A stretch of DNA of 25,137 nt from an uncultured Collinsella sp. (GTDB lineage: Bacteria; Actinomycetota; Coriobacteriia; Coriobacteriales; Coriobacteriaceae): the NCBI GenBank assembly GCA_900547125.1, contig URFU01000019.1, positions 1 through 25,137 of the forward strand, written 5' to 3'. The position numbers were made by a program, and so were the translations under genes. Below, in pieces: positions 1 to 7,367 of this stretch. Every line of letters starts with the position of its first letter. Position 1 is the first letter of the stretch. The notes below the pieces were generated by a model, which saw nothing but the letters and a program-made list of their open reading frames with translations, was not told the DNA's origin and made no database searches.

Positions 1-948
1 GCTCTGCATGACCTTAGGCGAAATGACGTTGTCGGTAACGTTTTGGGCCACCATCGTCACGATCAAAGTCCACAACGCCAGCATCGGGCTGAACATAAAG
101 CCGAGCACCGTGGCAATCGCAGCGCTCACCCAGGGACCGACAACCGGGACCAAGTGCATGATGCCGGTAAAGATGGCCATGAGCGCCGCATACGGATGCC
201 CGACGATCGCAAAGCCGATAAAGGCGAGGATGCCACCGCAGATGGACGTCACGACCATGCCACGCATATAACCGCCGACCGATCGCGAAAGAATCGCGAC
301 CATAAAGCGGTACGAGGTCTCCTTTTCCTGACCAATGATGGTGCAGACCTCGTGGTGCATACGGGGATAGTCGCAAGCCAACCAATAGGCAAGCACCAAG
401 CCAAGGAAGATTACGAACAACTGCGAGGCCGTATTGGTAATGAGCGGGAATACACCGCGACCGAGCTCGGCAGCAACCTGAGACACATACTTCGATGCGA
501 CGGTAACGAGCGAAGAAAGATTGTCGTCCAGATACTCTTTGAGCGGCGTGTTATTGAGCGTCTTGGCATGCGAGAACATCTCGTTGAGGTCGCCCCCAGC
601 AACACGAAGCTGCTCGGGCAGGCGGCTCAGGACTTCCATGATCTGACCGAGCAAAATAGGCGACAGGATGCAGACGACGCCGACGAGCACTGCCACAACC
701 ACGATCAGCGCGATGAGCGAGCCGATGCCACGACCGACGCCGTGATGCTCGAGCCAGTTAGTGATCGGTGACATCACAAAAGCGATGATGGAACCGACAG
801 CGAGAAACTCGATAACCGGCGCCAGGATACCCATAAGGATAAAGATGACGGCTGCGATGACAATGCAGCCGACGACAGCCCAAATGCGACGCGTCAGAAT
901 CCGAGTAGCGCGCAGCGTGCGGTCGGTTTGTTGGGGGTGCTCACTCAT
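1..948 (-). CDS. AI-2E/PerM family transporter (partial, C-terminus outside window)
   Basis: This is a multi-pass membrane protein of the AI-2E transporter (PerM/YdiK) family; 316 codons are visible and the 3' end lies beyond base 1. The translation begins MSEHPQQTDRT. It has two close N-terminal hydrophobic segments, a periplasmic-type stretch around residues 90-150, and further membrane helices containing the family-typical runs IMHLVPVVGPW and VTDNVISPKVMQ. The start ATG (948-946) overlaps the TGA stop of the upstream sigma-factor gene (ATGA, four bases shared), so translation is probably coupled. A GGAG lies 13 bases upstream, too far to be strong. Family members export small molecules or sodium. 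The substrate here is unknown, and the AI-2 label is historical. Its place last in a sigma-factor operon suggests a stress or envelope role (inference). Confidence 0.85.
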   Translation of the reverse strand, partial: MSEHPQQTDRTLRATRILTRRIWAVVGCIVIAAVIFILMGILAPVIEFLAVGSIIAFVMSPITNWLEHHGVGRGIGSLIALIVVVAVLVGVVCILSPILLGQIMEVLSRLPEQLRVAGGDLNEMFSHAKTLNNTPLKEYLDDNLSSLVTVASKYVSQVAAELGRGVFPLITNTASQLFVIFLGLVLAYWLACDYPRMHHEVCTIIGQEKETSYRFMVAILSRSVGGYMRGMVVTSICGGILAFIGFAIVGHPYAALMAIFTGIMHLVPVVGPWVSAAIATVLGFMFSPMLALWTLIVTMVAQNVTDNVISPKVMQS

Positions 949-1736
949 GAACGAACCATCACTCCGTCGGGGTCGATCTTGTCCTGTATCTTCTTAAGGG
1001 TACGGCGCAGCAGGCGCGAAACCTGCACCTGCGAGATACCCAACTTCTTAGCGATCTCGATCTGGGTCATGCCCTTCACAAAGCGCAGCTCGATAACCTC
1101 ACGCTCACGCGGCGAGAAATCGCGGATGGCTTCCTCGATCACCAGGCGGTCATCGGTAAAATCGAGTTCGTTGTCGTCATCGGCATAGCGGTCGAGAATC
1201 GAGGGGGCATCATCGGAATCGGACGCGCCAGGAGCCTCGATGGGCACCGAGGTATAGGCCGAAGACGATTCCATGGCCTCCAGCACCTCGTCGACGGTCA
1301 CACCCAGGTACTCAGCGATTTCTTCAACCTTAGGCGAGCGCTGCAGCTCGTTAGTGAGCTTGTCGGTAGCTTGGTTAACCTTGGCAGAAAGCTCCTGCAA
1401 ACGGCGCGGCACGCGCACGCTCCAGCCCTTATCACGGAAGTGACGCTTAATCTCGCCCAGGATGGTAGGCGTGGCAAACGTGGTGAACTCGAGTCCGCGC
1501 TCGGGATCAAAGCGGTCGATTGCTTTAAGCAAACCCAGGTATCCGACCTGCATCAGGTCGTCGAGCGGCTCACCGCGGTTCTTAAATTTGTTGGCAAGAA
1601 ACCTTACCAGGTTCATATGGGACATAACGAGCTGCTCACGTGCGTCCGGATCACCGGTCTCTTTGTAGCGACGAAACAGCTCGCGGGTTTTCTCCTTGTC
1701 CCAAGCGGTCTTACCGCTCCGGGAACGTTCGGCCAT
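945..1736 (-). CDS. sigB: SigB/SigF/SigG-type RNA polymerase sigma factor
   Basis: This is an alternative sigma-70 family (group 3, SigB/F/G-like) factor of 263 residues, the usual length of 250-265. Region 2 contains MNLVRFLANKF, DDLMQVGYLGL and the core-binding/-10 segment GLEFTTFATPTILGEIKRHF. Region 3 follows (VPRRLQELSAKVN), then region 4 with SPREREVIELRF and the helix-turn-helix TQIEIAKKLGISQVQVSRLL near residues 220-245. The start ATG (1736) lies one base beyond the TAA of the anti-sigma gene, with AAGGCGG about nine bases upstream. The stop overlaps the next gene by four bases. Proteins of this type usually read GTTTAA-N12-14-GGGTAT promoters, and such a site is present upstream of ftsH in this window. 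The family is clear; whether the general-stress label sigB applies is inference. Confidence 0.93.
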   Translation of the reverse strand: MAERSRSGKTAWDKEKTRELFRRYKETGDPDAREQLVMSHMNLVRFLANKFKNRGEPLDDLMQVGYLGLLKAIDRFDPERGLEFTTFATPTILGEIKRHFRDKGWSVRVPRRLQELSAKVNQATDKLTNELQRSPKVEEIAEYLGVTVDEVLEAMESSSAYTSVPIEAPGASDSDDAPSILDRYADDDNELDFTDDRLVIEEAIRDFSPREREVIELRFVKGMTQIEIAKKLGISQVQVSRLLRRTLKKIQDKIDPDGVMVRS

Positions 1737-1737
1737 A

Positions 1738-2115
1738 TTAGATATCCGCCTTGAGGTCGAGGGAAAGCGTCAGGGGCGCCGCAGTCTTTTCGTAGGAATC
1801 GCACACGCTCGCTAAAATGAGCTCGGCATACACGGCAGCCTGGTCATCCTCATCGACAGTCGCCTGATCGCCAAAGGTAAAGGTCATGCCCACATGCGAT
1901 TCGTCGACATCGAATTTAATCGAGATATCGTCGGAATCAACGGCCGTGCAGCCAAAGATGAAGGCCTCCTCGGCAGCCATACGGATGTCCTCGATGCGAT
2001 CGACGGACATAGAGCACAGCGCACCGACATTTGCCGCCGTCATGCGCACGAGGCGCGCGAGACGCGGATCACCGGCAACAGTCAGCGTGATGGGGCAAGT
2101 TGCTTCGCTACTCAT
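1738..2115 (-). CDS. RsbW/SpoIIAB-like anti-sigma factor, degenerate ATP site
   Basis: This small protein of 125 residues sits immediately before the sigma-factor gene, where SigB-type operons encode the anti-sigma serine kinase. The segment DRIEDIRMAAEEAF aligns with the start of the GHKL N-box of RsbW (typically IEDIKLAVSEAxTNAV). The conserved Asn is replaced (IFGCTA), and no DxGxG motif is visible downstream. It may therefore bind the sigma factor without ATP-dependent kinase activity. I chose ATG 2115 rather than a longer in-frame extension because GAGGAG lies about seven bases upstream and the protein then starts at MSSEATC. It overlaps the DUF948 gene by eight bases and ends one base before the sigma gene. 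The role rests mainly on gene order and this weak similarity. Confidence 0.72.
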   Translation of the reverse strand: MSSEATCPITLTVAGDPRLARLVRMTAANVGALCSMSVDRIEDIRMAAEEAFIFGCTAVDSDDISIKFDVDESHVGMTFTFGDQATVDEDDQAAVYAELILASVCDSYEKTAAPLTLSLDLKADI

Positions 2116-2701
2116 CGCAGGACTCCTCGGAGGTCTCGGCGGGCGTATAGGTGTAATACTGAGCAGGCTTGGCTGCAGGCTTCTGAGCCGCAACCGCACC
2201 ATCGGCGGCCTCGTCCTCAGCCTCACCAATCAGAACGCGCTCGGTAGGCTGCTCGGCCTCGGTGGCGGCAGCGGCGAGCTTGCGATCGGCGTCGGCTGCA
2301 GGAGCCTTCACCTTGTTAAAGAGTTTCTGCACGGCACCGGCCGCAGAGTCGGTCACACTCGACACAGCATTGCTGGCCTCGGCCATGCTGCCCGTAACCT
2401 CGGAAATGTCGCGAACCACGGCTTCAACCTCTACGAGATTAGAAGTCAGGGCGTCGACGGCGGTCTTGCTCGACTTGAGGAGCGGCTCCATCTGGGCAAG
2501 CGCCGGCGTAAGCTCGTCGACAGCGCCGTCGAGTTTTGCCACCACGGGCTGAGCCTCGGCGATAGTGTTGTTAAGGTCGGTCACCGTCTTGTCGAGCGAA
2601 TCAACGACGGTGCGGGTCTTTCGCAGCGTGAGCGCGAGCTCGATAACAGCCCACACGCCGGCAACGGCGAGTAGCAGCAGGGCGATTTGAATGGGACTCA
2701 T
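2108..2701 (-). CDS. DUF948-like membrane-anchored coiled-coil protein
   Basis: This 197-residue protein has one N-terminal membrane segment (about residues 5-25, IQIALLLLAVAGVWAVIELA). A long heptad-like, Ser/Thr/Val/Asp-rich region follows (residues 30-140, for example VVDSLDKTVTDLNNTIAEA), then an Ala/Glu-rich low-complexity tail ending ESCDE. This arrangement matches the DUF948 family, whose members often sit in general-stress operons such as that of B. subtilis ytxG. The start ATG has GGAGGC seven bases upstream. It is the first gene of the four-gene sigma operon, and its last eight bases overlap the anti-sigma gene. The molecular function is unknown. Topology suggests an inner-membrane anchor with a cytoplasmic or wall-facing coiled coil. 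Confidence 0.75.
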   Translation of the reverse strand: MSPIQIALLLLAVAGVWAVIELALTLRKTRTVVDSLDKTVTDLNNTIAEAQPVVAKLDGAVDELTPALAQMEPLLKSSKTAVDALTSNLVEVEAVVRDISEVTGSMAEASNAVSSVTDSAAGAVQKLFNKVKAPAADADRKLAAAATEAEQPTERVLIGEAEDEAADGAVAAQKPAAKPAQYYTYTPAETSEESCDE

Positions 2702-2763
2702 ACAAGCCTCCCGAAGGAATCGAAATACAGACGCTGTTCATGGTACCCCAAAGAAGTGGAAAG

Positions 2764-2769
2764 ATACCC
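2764..2769 (-). promoter_or_regulatory. GGGTAT, possible SigB-type -10 element before the sigma operon
   Basis: GGGTAT reads on the minus strand about 62 bases before the DUF948 start. It equals the SigB-class -10 consensus and would fit autoregulation. At the expected 12-15 base spacing the -35 region reads GACTTC or GGACTT rather than GTTTAA, so the match is incomplete. A second GGGTAC lies at 2748-2743, also without a good -35. Confidence 0.25.
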
Positions 2770-2796
2770 AAAGGGAAATTGCGAAGTCCCAAGGAC

Positions 2797-4146
2797 CTAC
2801 TTGGGCGCATTGCCGCTACGGTCGCGCTCGCTTTGCTCTACGCGCCACTCTTCCCAGCCGCGGCCGGCAGGCTGCCAAAACGCACCGCGCTCCAGCCCCT
2901 CGGGCAAATAGCGCTGATCGACCCAGCCTTCGGGATAATCATGCGGATACTTGTACACACCGTATTCGTCGCTGCCCGGGCGATGACGATCGCGCAGATA
3001 ACTCGGCACCTCGCGGAGCCCACTTGAATGAATATCGGCCAACGCCGCATCGATCGAAGCCTCGCACGCGTTGGATTTAGGCGCCAGGCACACATAGAGA
3101 GCAGCCTGAGCCAGATTAATGCGGCACTCGGGATAGCCAATGACCTCGGCAGACTTAAACGCGGCATGTGCCACCAAAAGCGCCTGCGGATCAGCGTTGC
3201 CAACATCCTCAGAAGCCTGAATCATAATACGACGAGCGATAAACTTAGGGTCCTCCCCCGCGTCAATCATGCGCGCGAGCCAATAGATCGTGGCATCGGG
3301 GTCACTACCGCGCATGGACTTAATAAACGCACTGATAATGTCGTAGTGCATGTCACCGTTTTTGTCGTACGAAAAGCCACGACGCGGGTTGGCAATCTTT
3401 ACGTCATCCACGGTGATGGGATAGCGCTCCCCCGCAGCCGGCGCTGGCGTTCCCGCGGTATCGGGGCGCGTGACGGCAATCTCGCTCGCAAGCTCGAGCG
3501 TCGTGAGCGCCGAGCGAGCGTCGCCCGCAGCCAGCGTGCAGATGGTCCTAACCGTATCCTCATCGGCCGAGAACTTGCCGTTCAAACCCTGCGGCGCCTC
3601 GAGCGCACGCTCAATCAGCGTGGCGATGTCCTCGTCTTTAAGATGCTCAAGCTCCACCACGCGACCGCGCGAAAGCAACGCCGAGTTGACCTCGAAGTAC
3701 GGATTCTCAGTCGTGGCGCCAATCATAATGACGGTACGGTTCTCAACCGCATGCAGCAAGGCATCCTGCTGCGACTTAGAAAAGCGGTGAATCTCGTCGA
3801 TGAACAGAATGGTGCGCCGGTCGTACGTATTCAGGCGCGTCTTAGCCTCGTCAATCACGCGACGAAGATCCTTTACGGTGCCCGTCACAGCGCTGACCTC
3901 GACAAACTCGCTCTTGGTATGGTTGGCGATAATGTGGGCCAGCGTCGTCTTGCCCGTACCGGCCGGCCCGTACAGAATCACACTCGACAGCACATCGTGC
4001 TCAATCGCGGCGCGCAACCAGGAGCCCTTGCCGACGGCCTTTTGCTGGCCCACGTACTCATCGAGCGAATTGGGGCGCATACGCACCGCAAGCGGCGCAT
4101 TTTTAAAGGAACGCTCGCGCGTCGAGGCAGAAAAAAGGTCGTCCAT
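2797..4146 (-). CDS. rarA: RarA/MgsA replication-associated recombination AAA+ ATPase
   Basis: This is a clamp-loader-like AAA+ ATPase of the RarA/MgsA/WRNIP1 family, acting at stalled replication forks. Clear motifs are the N-terminal signature RPNSLDEYVGQ, Walker A GPAGTGKT, Walker B ILFIDEIHRF, sensor 1 GATTENPYFE, the conserved SALLSR, and the C-terminal family blocks MRGSDPDA, ARRIMIQASEDVG and YKYPHDYPEGW. The length of about 449 is normal. ATG 4146 is preferred because AGGA (4155-4152) sits five bases upstream; ATG 4152 and TTG 4164 are in-frame alternatives. It precedes the DUF948 operon by 95 bases on the same strand and follows the dGTPase gene closely. A TATACT element at 4191-4186 could serve as its -10. 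Confidence 0.94.
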   Translation of the reverse strand: MDDLFSASTRERSFKNAPLAVRMRPNSLDEYVGQQKAVGKGSWLRAAIEHDVLSSVILYGPAGTGKTTLAHIIANHTKSEFVEVSAVTGTVKDLRRVIDEAKTRLNTYDRRTILFIDEIHRFSKSQQDALLHAVENRTVIMIGATTENPYFEVNSALLSRGRVVELEHLKDEDIATLIERALEAPQGLNGKFSADEDTVRTICTLAAGDARSALTTLELASEIAVTRPDTAGTPAPAAGERYPITVDDVKIANPRRGFSYDKNGDMHYDIISAFIKSMRGSDPDATIYWLARMIDAGEDPKFIARRIMIQASEDVGNADPQALLVAHAAFKSAEVIGYPECRINLAQAALYVCLAPKSNACEASIDAALADIHSSGLREVPSYLRDRHRPGSDEYGVYKYPHDYPEGWVDQRYLPEGLERGAFWQPAGRGWEEWRVEQSERDRSGNAPK

Positions 4147-4185
4147 AGCCATCCTGTGCGTCAATCAAAAACGTTTTCCACCAAC

Positions 4186-4191
4186 AGTATA
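4186..4191 (-). promoter_or_regulatory. Candidate -10 element (TATACT) for rarA
   Basis: TATACT on the minus strand lies about 40 bases before the chosen rarA start, in the short gap after the dGTPase stop. It matches TATAAT in five of six positions. No convincing TTGACA-like element is found 16-18 bases upstream, so rarA may also be read from the upstream gene. Confidence 0.3.
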
Positions 4192-4206
4192 CCGAATAAA
4201 TACGAA

Positions 4207-5454
4207 CTACCGTTCGTTAATATAGGTGCGGTGCGGAAACTTTAGACCTGGGAACAATTTGCTCGTCAGCTCGCAGAAATAACCATCCGTCATGCTTGCG
4301 ATGTAATCGACGACGGCCTGATCCTTGTCGTCCTGCCAAGCATAGGTTCGGCCATAATAGGAAAGCTGCTGCTCAATACGCGAAATGTGGTGCTTAAAGA
4401 TGTAGGAGGACTCGTCACCCTCGTTTATATCCTGCAGGCAACGGTCGTAGAGCTTTTCGAAGGCCTCGCGCAGCTCCGCTTCGGAGTCGCCTTCAATGCC
4501 GCCCTTGCTATAGATCTTCTCGTAGTTCTCGCGCTTGGCTCGGCGGATCTCCTCAAACAGGTCCTCGCTCATCTCGATGCGTGGCTTACCATAGCTGTGC
4601 TCGACGATATCGATGGAGGCATGCGTAAGGATCCAGCTGTTGTATGCCCCGCCCAGGTCATCGTCAAAGGCGTCGGGTGACAGCAGACCCGCCGCAATGG
4701 CGTCTTGGCGATCGCGCCCCACGTAGGCAAGGATATCCGAGATGCGAACCACGCAGCCCTCGAGCGTCATGGGGCGCAGGTGCTCAATTGCGCTGTAACC
4801 TGTGGCAATGCAATCCTCAACCGTAAGGTCGAACTGGTCAAAGGAGCTCATGTCCGAAAGCTCAAACACACGCTGTTCGTACTCACCGTTGTGGCATAGC
4901 ACGCCATCGAGCGTCTGGAGCGACACGTTGCGGCCGTACAGCGCGTCGAGCACGCGGACCGACTGCACGTTATGGAAAAAATAACGACCCGTGCGCTCGT
5001 GATAGATATCGTTGAGGAATCGCTCACCGGCATGGCCAAAGGGCGTGTGGCCCAAGTCGTGGCCTAAGCCAATCGCCTCGATCAGATCGCAGTTGAGCCC
5101 CAGGGCACGTCCGATATCGCGCGCGATGCGCGAAACAAGCTGCACGTGCAGGCCGCGACGCGACAGGTCGTCGTTGCTGCGAAAACTAAAGACCTGCGTT
5201 TTGCCTGCATAACGGGTGTATGCGGGCAGATGCAAAATCTTTTCGGTATCGCGCATAAATGCCGGACGCATGAGCGTGCCCACATCTGCGGCTCGATCGA
5301 AACGTCGAATGACCTGGTCGTCACCACATCGATAGGGATTAACGACACCTGAGCCACGGTCGGCGGCGATACGCCCGACCAACTCGGGCGAAAACGCCGC
5401 GGGAATGCGATCCATACGCGCCTTAATGGCGGCTGTCTGTTGATTGGTTGCCAT
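4207..5454 (-). CDS. HD-domain deoxynucleoside triphosphohydrolase (dGTPase-like)
   Basis: This is an HD-superfamily metal-dependent hydrolase of the dGTPase (Dgt) group, which cleaves dNTPs to nucleoside and triphosphate. The 415-residue protein has the N-terminal block YAGKTQVFSF, a conserved His in SRRGLHVQLV (near residue 103), and the diagnostic GLGHDLGHTPFGHAGE with the HD pair at about residues 132-133. The next part, FHNVQSVRVLD, also carries a family His. The start is set at ATG 5454 because AAGGAG lies six bases upstream; a longer in-frame extension to 5505 lacks such a site. It lies 31 bases after the prepilin peptidase gene and 60 bases before rarA, on one strand. Substrate preference cannot be read from the sequence. 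Confidence 0.88.
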   Translation of the reverse strand: MATNQQTAAIKARMDRIPAAFSPELVGRIAADRGSGVVNPYRCGDDQVIRRFDRAADVGTLMRPAFMRDTEKILHLPAYTRYAGKTQVFSFRSNDDLSRRGLHVQLVSRIARDIGRALGLNCDLIEAIGLGHDLGHTPFGHAGERFLNDIYHERTGRYFFHNVQSVRVLDALYGRNVSLQTLDGVLCHNGEYEQRVFELSDMSSFDQFDLTVEDCIATGYSAIEHLRPMTLEGCVVRISDILAYVGRDRQDAIAAGLLSPDAFDDDLGGAYNSWILTHASIDIVEHSYGKPRIEMSEDLFEEIRRAKRENYEKIYSKGGIEGDSEAELREAFEKLYDRCLQDINEGDESSYIFKHHISRIEQQLSYYGRTYAWQDDKDQAVVDYIASMTDGYFCELTSKLFPGLKFPHRTYINER

Positions 5455-5485
5455 GGCATGCTCCTTAAAAAGGGCGCGCAAACGG

Positions 5486-5908
5486 TTACAGCGTACTACC
5501 CACAACCTCGATTATGGCAAATATCGGCACCAAAAACGGCAGCAAAGGCAGGGAGCGTGATTTTGCGATGAGACAGGCGCCAGCAAGGGCCAGGAGCGCA
5601 GCCGCAAACGCGACGATACCACCCAAGGGATCGAAGGTACAAAGGGCAAAGAGCGCCTTGGCGTCCCCCATACCAATGCCGGGTGCGTGGCGAACACGAC
5701 GCCAGAGTGACTCAGTAAGCACAAGGGCAAGGCAGACGATGACCGCAAGACCGGCGTGGTCAAGCGCCGTGTTAACGCCCTTGTCGAGCCAAACGCCTGC
5801 AAACGCCGCCACCGCACACGCGCCGGCAAGCTCATTGGGAAACCGTCGCTCACGGGCATCAAACGCCGCGCCGGCAAAGATGCAAATCCAAAACGGAATA
5901 TAGACCAT
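5486..5908 (-). CDS. Small A24-family prepilin peptidase
   Basis: This 140-residue polytopic membrane protein resembles the peptidase domain of type IV prepilin peptidases (A24). Both catalytic aspartates appear in context: FDARERRFPNEL (Asp17) and GIGMGDAKALF (Asp82, the GxGD motif). The N-terminal methylase domain of full-length PilD is absent, as in many Gram-positive and archaeal-type short enzymes. ATG 5908 is well supported by AAGGAGG six bases upstream; the longer in-frame reading runs through the upstream terminator. Its substrate would be type IV pilin-like or Tad/Flp prepilins, but no pilin gene lies in the window. It probably shares a transcript with the dGTPase-like gene. Confidence 0.82.
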   Translation of the reverse strand: MVYIPFWICIFAGAAFDARERRFPNELAGACAVAAFAGVWLDKGVNTALDHAGLAVIVCLALVLTESLWRRVRHAPGIGMGDAKALFALCTFDPLGGIVAFAAALLALAGACLIAKSRSLPLLPFLVPIFAIIEVVGSTL

Positions 5909-5940
5909 CGAACACCTCCTTGGGCAGCAGCTCAAACGCA

Positions 5941-5981
5941 AAAACCACCACAAAGGTGCCTGTTCCCTTTGTGGTGGTTTT
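5941..5981. terminator. 15-bp perfect hairpin, intrinsic terminator
   Basis: The arms 5941-5955 and 5967-5981 are exact inverted repeats (AAAACCACCACAAAG and its complement) around an 11-base loop. A-rich and T-rich ends make it usable in both directions. It lies directly after the glycosyltransferase stop and before the prepilin peptidase ribosome binding site, so it should end the glycosyltransferase transcript. The first 13 bases of its arm are the same as in the hairpin at 13582-13620. Confidence 0.85.
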
Positions 5982-5989
5982 GATCGTGG

Positions 5990-7285
5990 TTATTTGGCGC
6001 CTTGCATGACCTCGTCGAGGGTAACGCTCACGGCGTGCTGCGTCGGCACCCAGTCGACCTTTAGGAACAGAGCAGCCACCGTAATGGGGATATAGCTGAA
6101 CATAAAGATCGGGAAGGTAAACAGGTTGGTCACCAGACGCCACTTTTGCGCGCAATGAATGTGCTTGTACTCAAAGATGGTCGTGAGCAGCGCCAGGATA
6201 AAGAACGTCTGATACATCATGGCGAAGGTCAAAATGAGCGAAGCGGCGCAGGCTTGCATCTCGACTTCGGTAGCCAAAAAGCCATGCGAAAGACCGCCCA
6301 CGATGAGGAACGTCGCATTGGCGAGCATCGAGATCAGCGATAGCAGCATACCCGGGGCGATCGTCATGAACATGTCGTAGGCGGCAAAGCGATGGTAGCG
6401 GAAGGGCGACTTGACCAGGTGCTTACCATACGTAAAGAACACCTGGTAGAAGCCCTTAGTCCAACGCATACGCTGCTTCCAGGAAGCTTTAAACGTCACG
6501 GGCTGTTCGTCAAAGAACTCCGCCGGCGCATAGCCAATGCGAATGCCGTGAATGGCGCAGAACGTGGTGAACTGAATATCCTCGGTCAGCGTGTGGAACT
6601 GCCAACCGTGCATGCCCTCGATAACGCTGGCGGAGATGAGGTAGCCCGAACCCGAGACGGCGCAAGACGTCTTGCAGATATTACGCGCGTTGTTGAGAAA
6701 GCGCGCCTCTCGCAGATACCACGTAGCATTAGCCGCCGAGATCCACGAGCTACCGAAGTTCTTGGAGTTGCGATAGCTCGTGACCACATGGAAGCCCTGA
6801 TCAAAGGCATCATTCATCTTGGAGACGTAATCGCGGGAGATAACGTTATCGGCATCGAAGATAAAGTAGCCCTCAAACGTGTCGGGATACTCGTTAAGGA
6901 TGCGGTCGAAGCCAAAGTCCATGACCCAGCTCTTACCCTTACGGGCCAGGTCGTTGCGCTCATAGACAATGGCGCCCGCCTCGCGCGCAAGCTGTGCCGT
7001 GTTGTCGGTGCAGGCGTCGGCGACCACAAAGACCTCGATAAGCTCGGACGGATAATCCTGATCCTTGATGGAGCGAACGAGGTTGGCGATCACGGCCTCC
7101 TCGTTATGCGCCGCGATAAAGAAGGCATAGCGGTGGAGTTTTTTGGCCTTGGGAGGCGCGACCTCGCCACGGAGAGCGCCAATGACAAAGAAGACCACCT
7201 GGTACAGAAAGCAGACCGTGAGCAGCGTGACGACAATCTGGTTGAAGATCACGATGGGTGTGTTGGTTTGTAAAAAGGCGAGCAT
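5990..7285 (-). CDS. Membrane-bound family 2 glycosyltransferase
   Basis: This is a processive-type GT2 enzyme of 431 residues with an N-terminal membrane segment (about residues 10-37), a cytoplasmic GT-A domain and at least three C-terminal membrane helices. Visible motifs are the nucleotide-sugar binding start FFIAAHNEE, the metal-binding DADN (about 144-147), the acceptor/base motif TED (about 234-236), and QRMRW (about 271-275), the Q/RxxRW signature of cellulose-, hyaluronan- and poly-N-acetylglucosamine synthases. ATG 7285 is supported by GGGAG five bases upstream; TTG 7300 is an in-frame alternative. The gene stands alone, bounded by a terminator downstream. The product is probably a surface polysaccharide, but the sugar cannot be deduced. 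Confidence 0.9.
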   Translation of the reverse strand: MLAFLQTNTPIVIFNQIVVTLLTVCFLYQVVFFVIGALRGEVAPPKAKKLHRYAFFIAAHNEEAVIANLVRSIKDQDYPSELIEVFVVADACTDNTAQLAREAGAIVYERNDLARKGKSWVMDFGFDRILNEYPDTFEGYFIFDADNVISRDYVSKMNDAFDQGFHVVTSYRNSKNFGSSWISAANATWYLREARFLNNARNICKTSCAVSGSGYLISASVIEGMHGWQFHTLTEDIQFTTFCAIHGIRIGYAPAEFFDEQPVTFKASWKQRMRWTKGFYQVFFTYGKHLVKSPFRYHRFAAYDMFMTIAPGMLLSLISMLANATFLIVGGLSHGFLATEVEMQACAASLILTFAMMYQTFFILALLTTIFEYKHIHCAQKWRLVTNLFTFPIFMFSYIPITVAALFLKVDWVPTQHAVSVTLDEVMQGAK

Positions 7286-7367
7286 GCGGGCTCCCAGCAA
7301 CGCGTTACGTAAACAACCGTATATCTTACCGCAGGCTTACCGAGTTCAAGAAACCACCTAATACTGG

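Noticed and set aside
3028..4245. A 405-codon plus-strand frame opposite rarA
   Set aside because: It is a shadow of rarA with Arg/Asn/His-rich composition and no ribosome binding site or motif.
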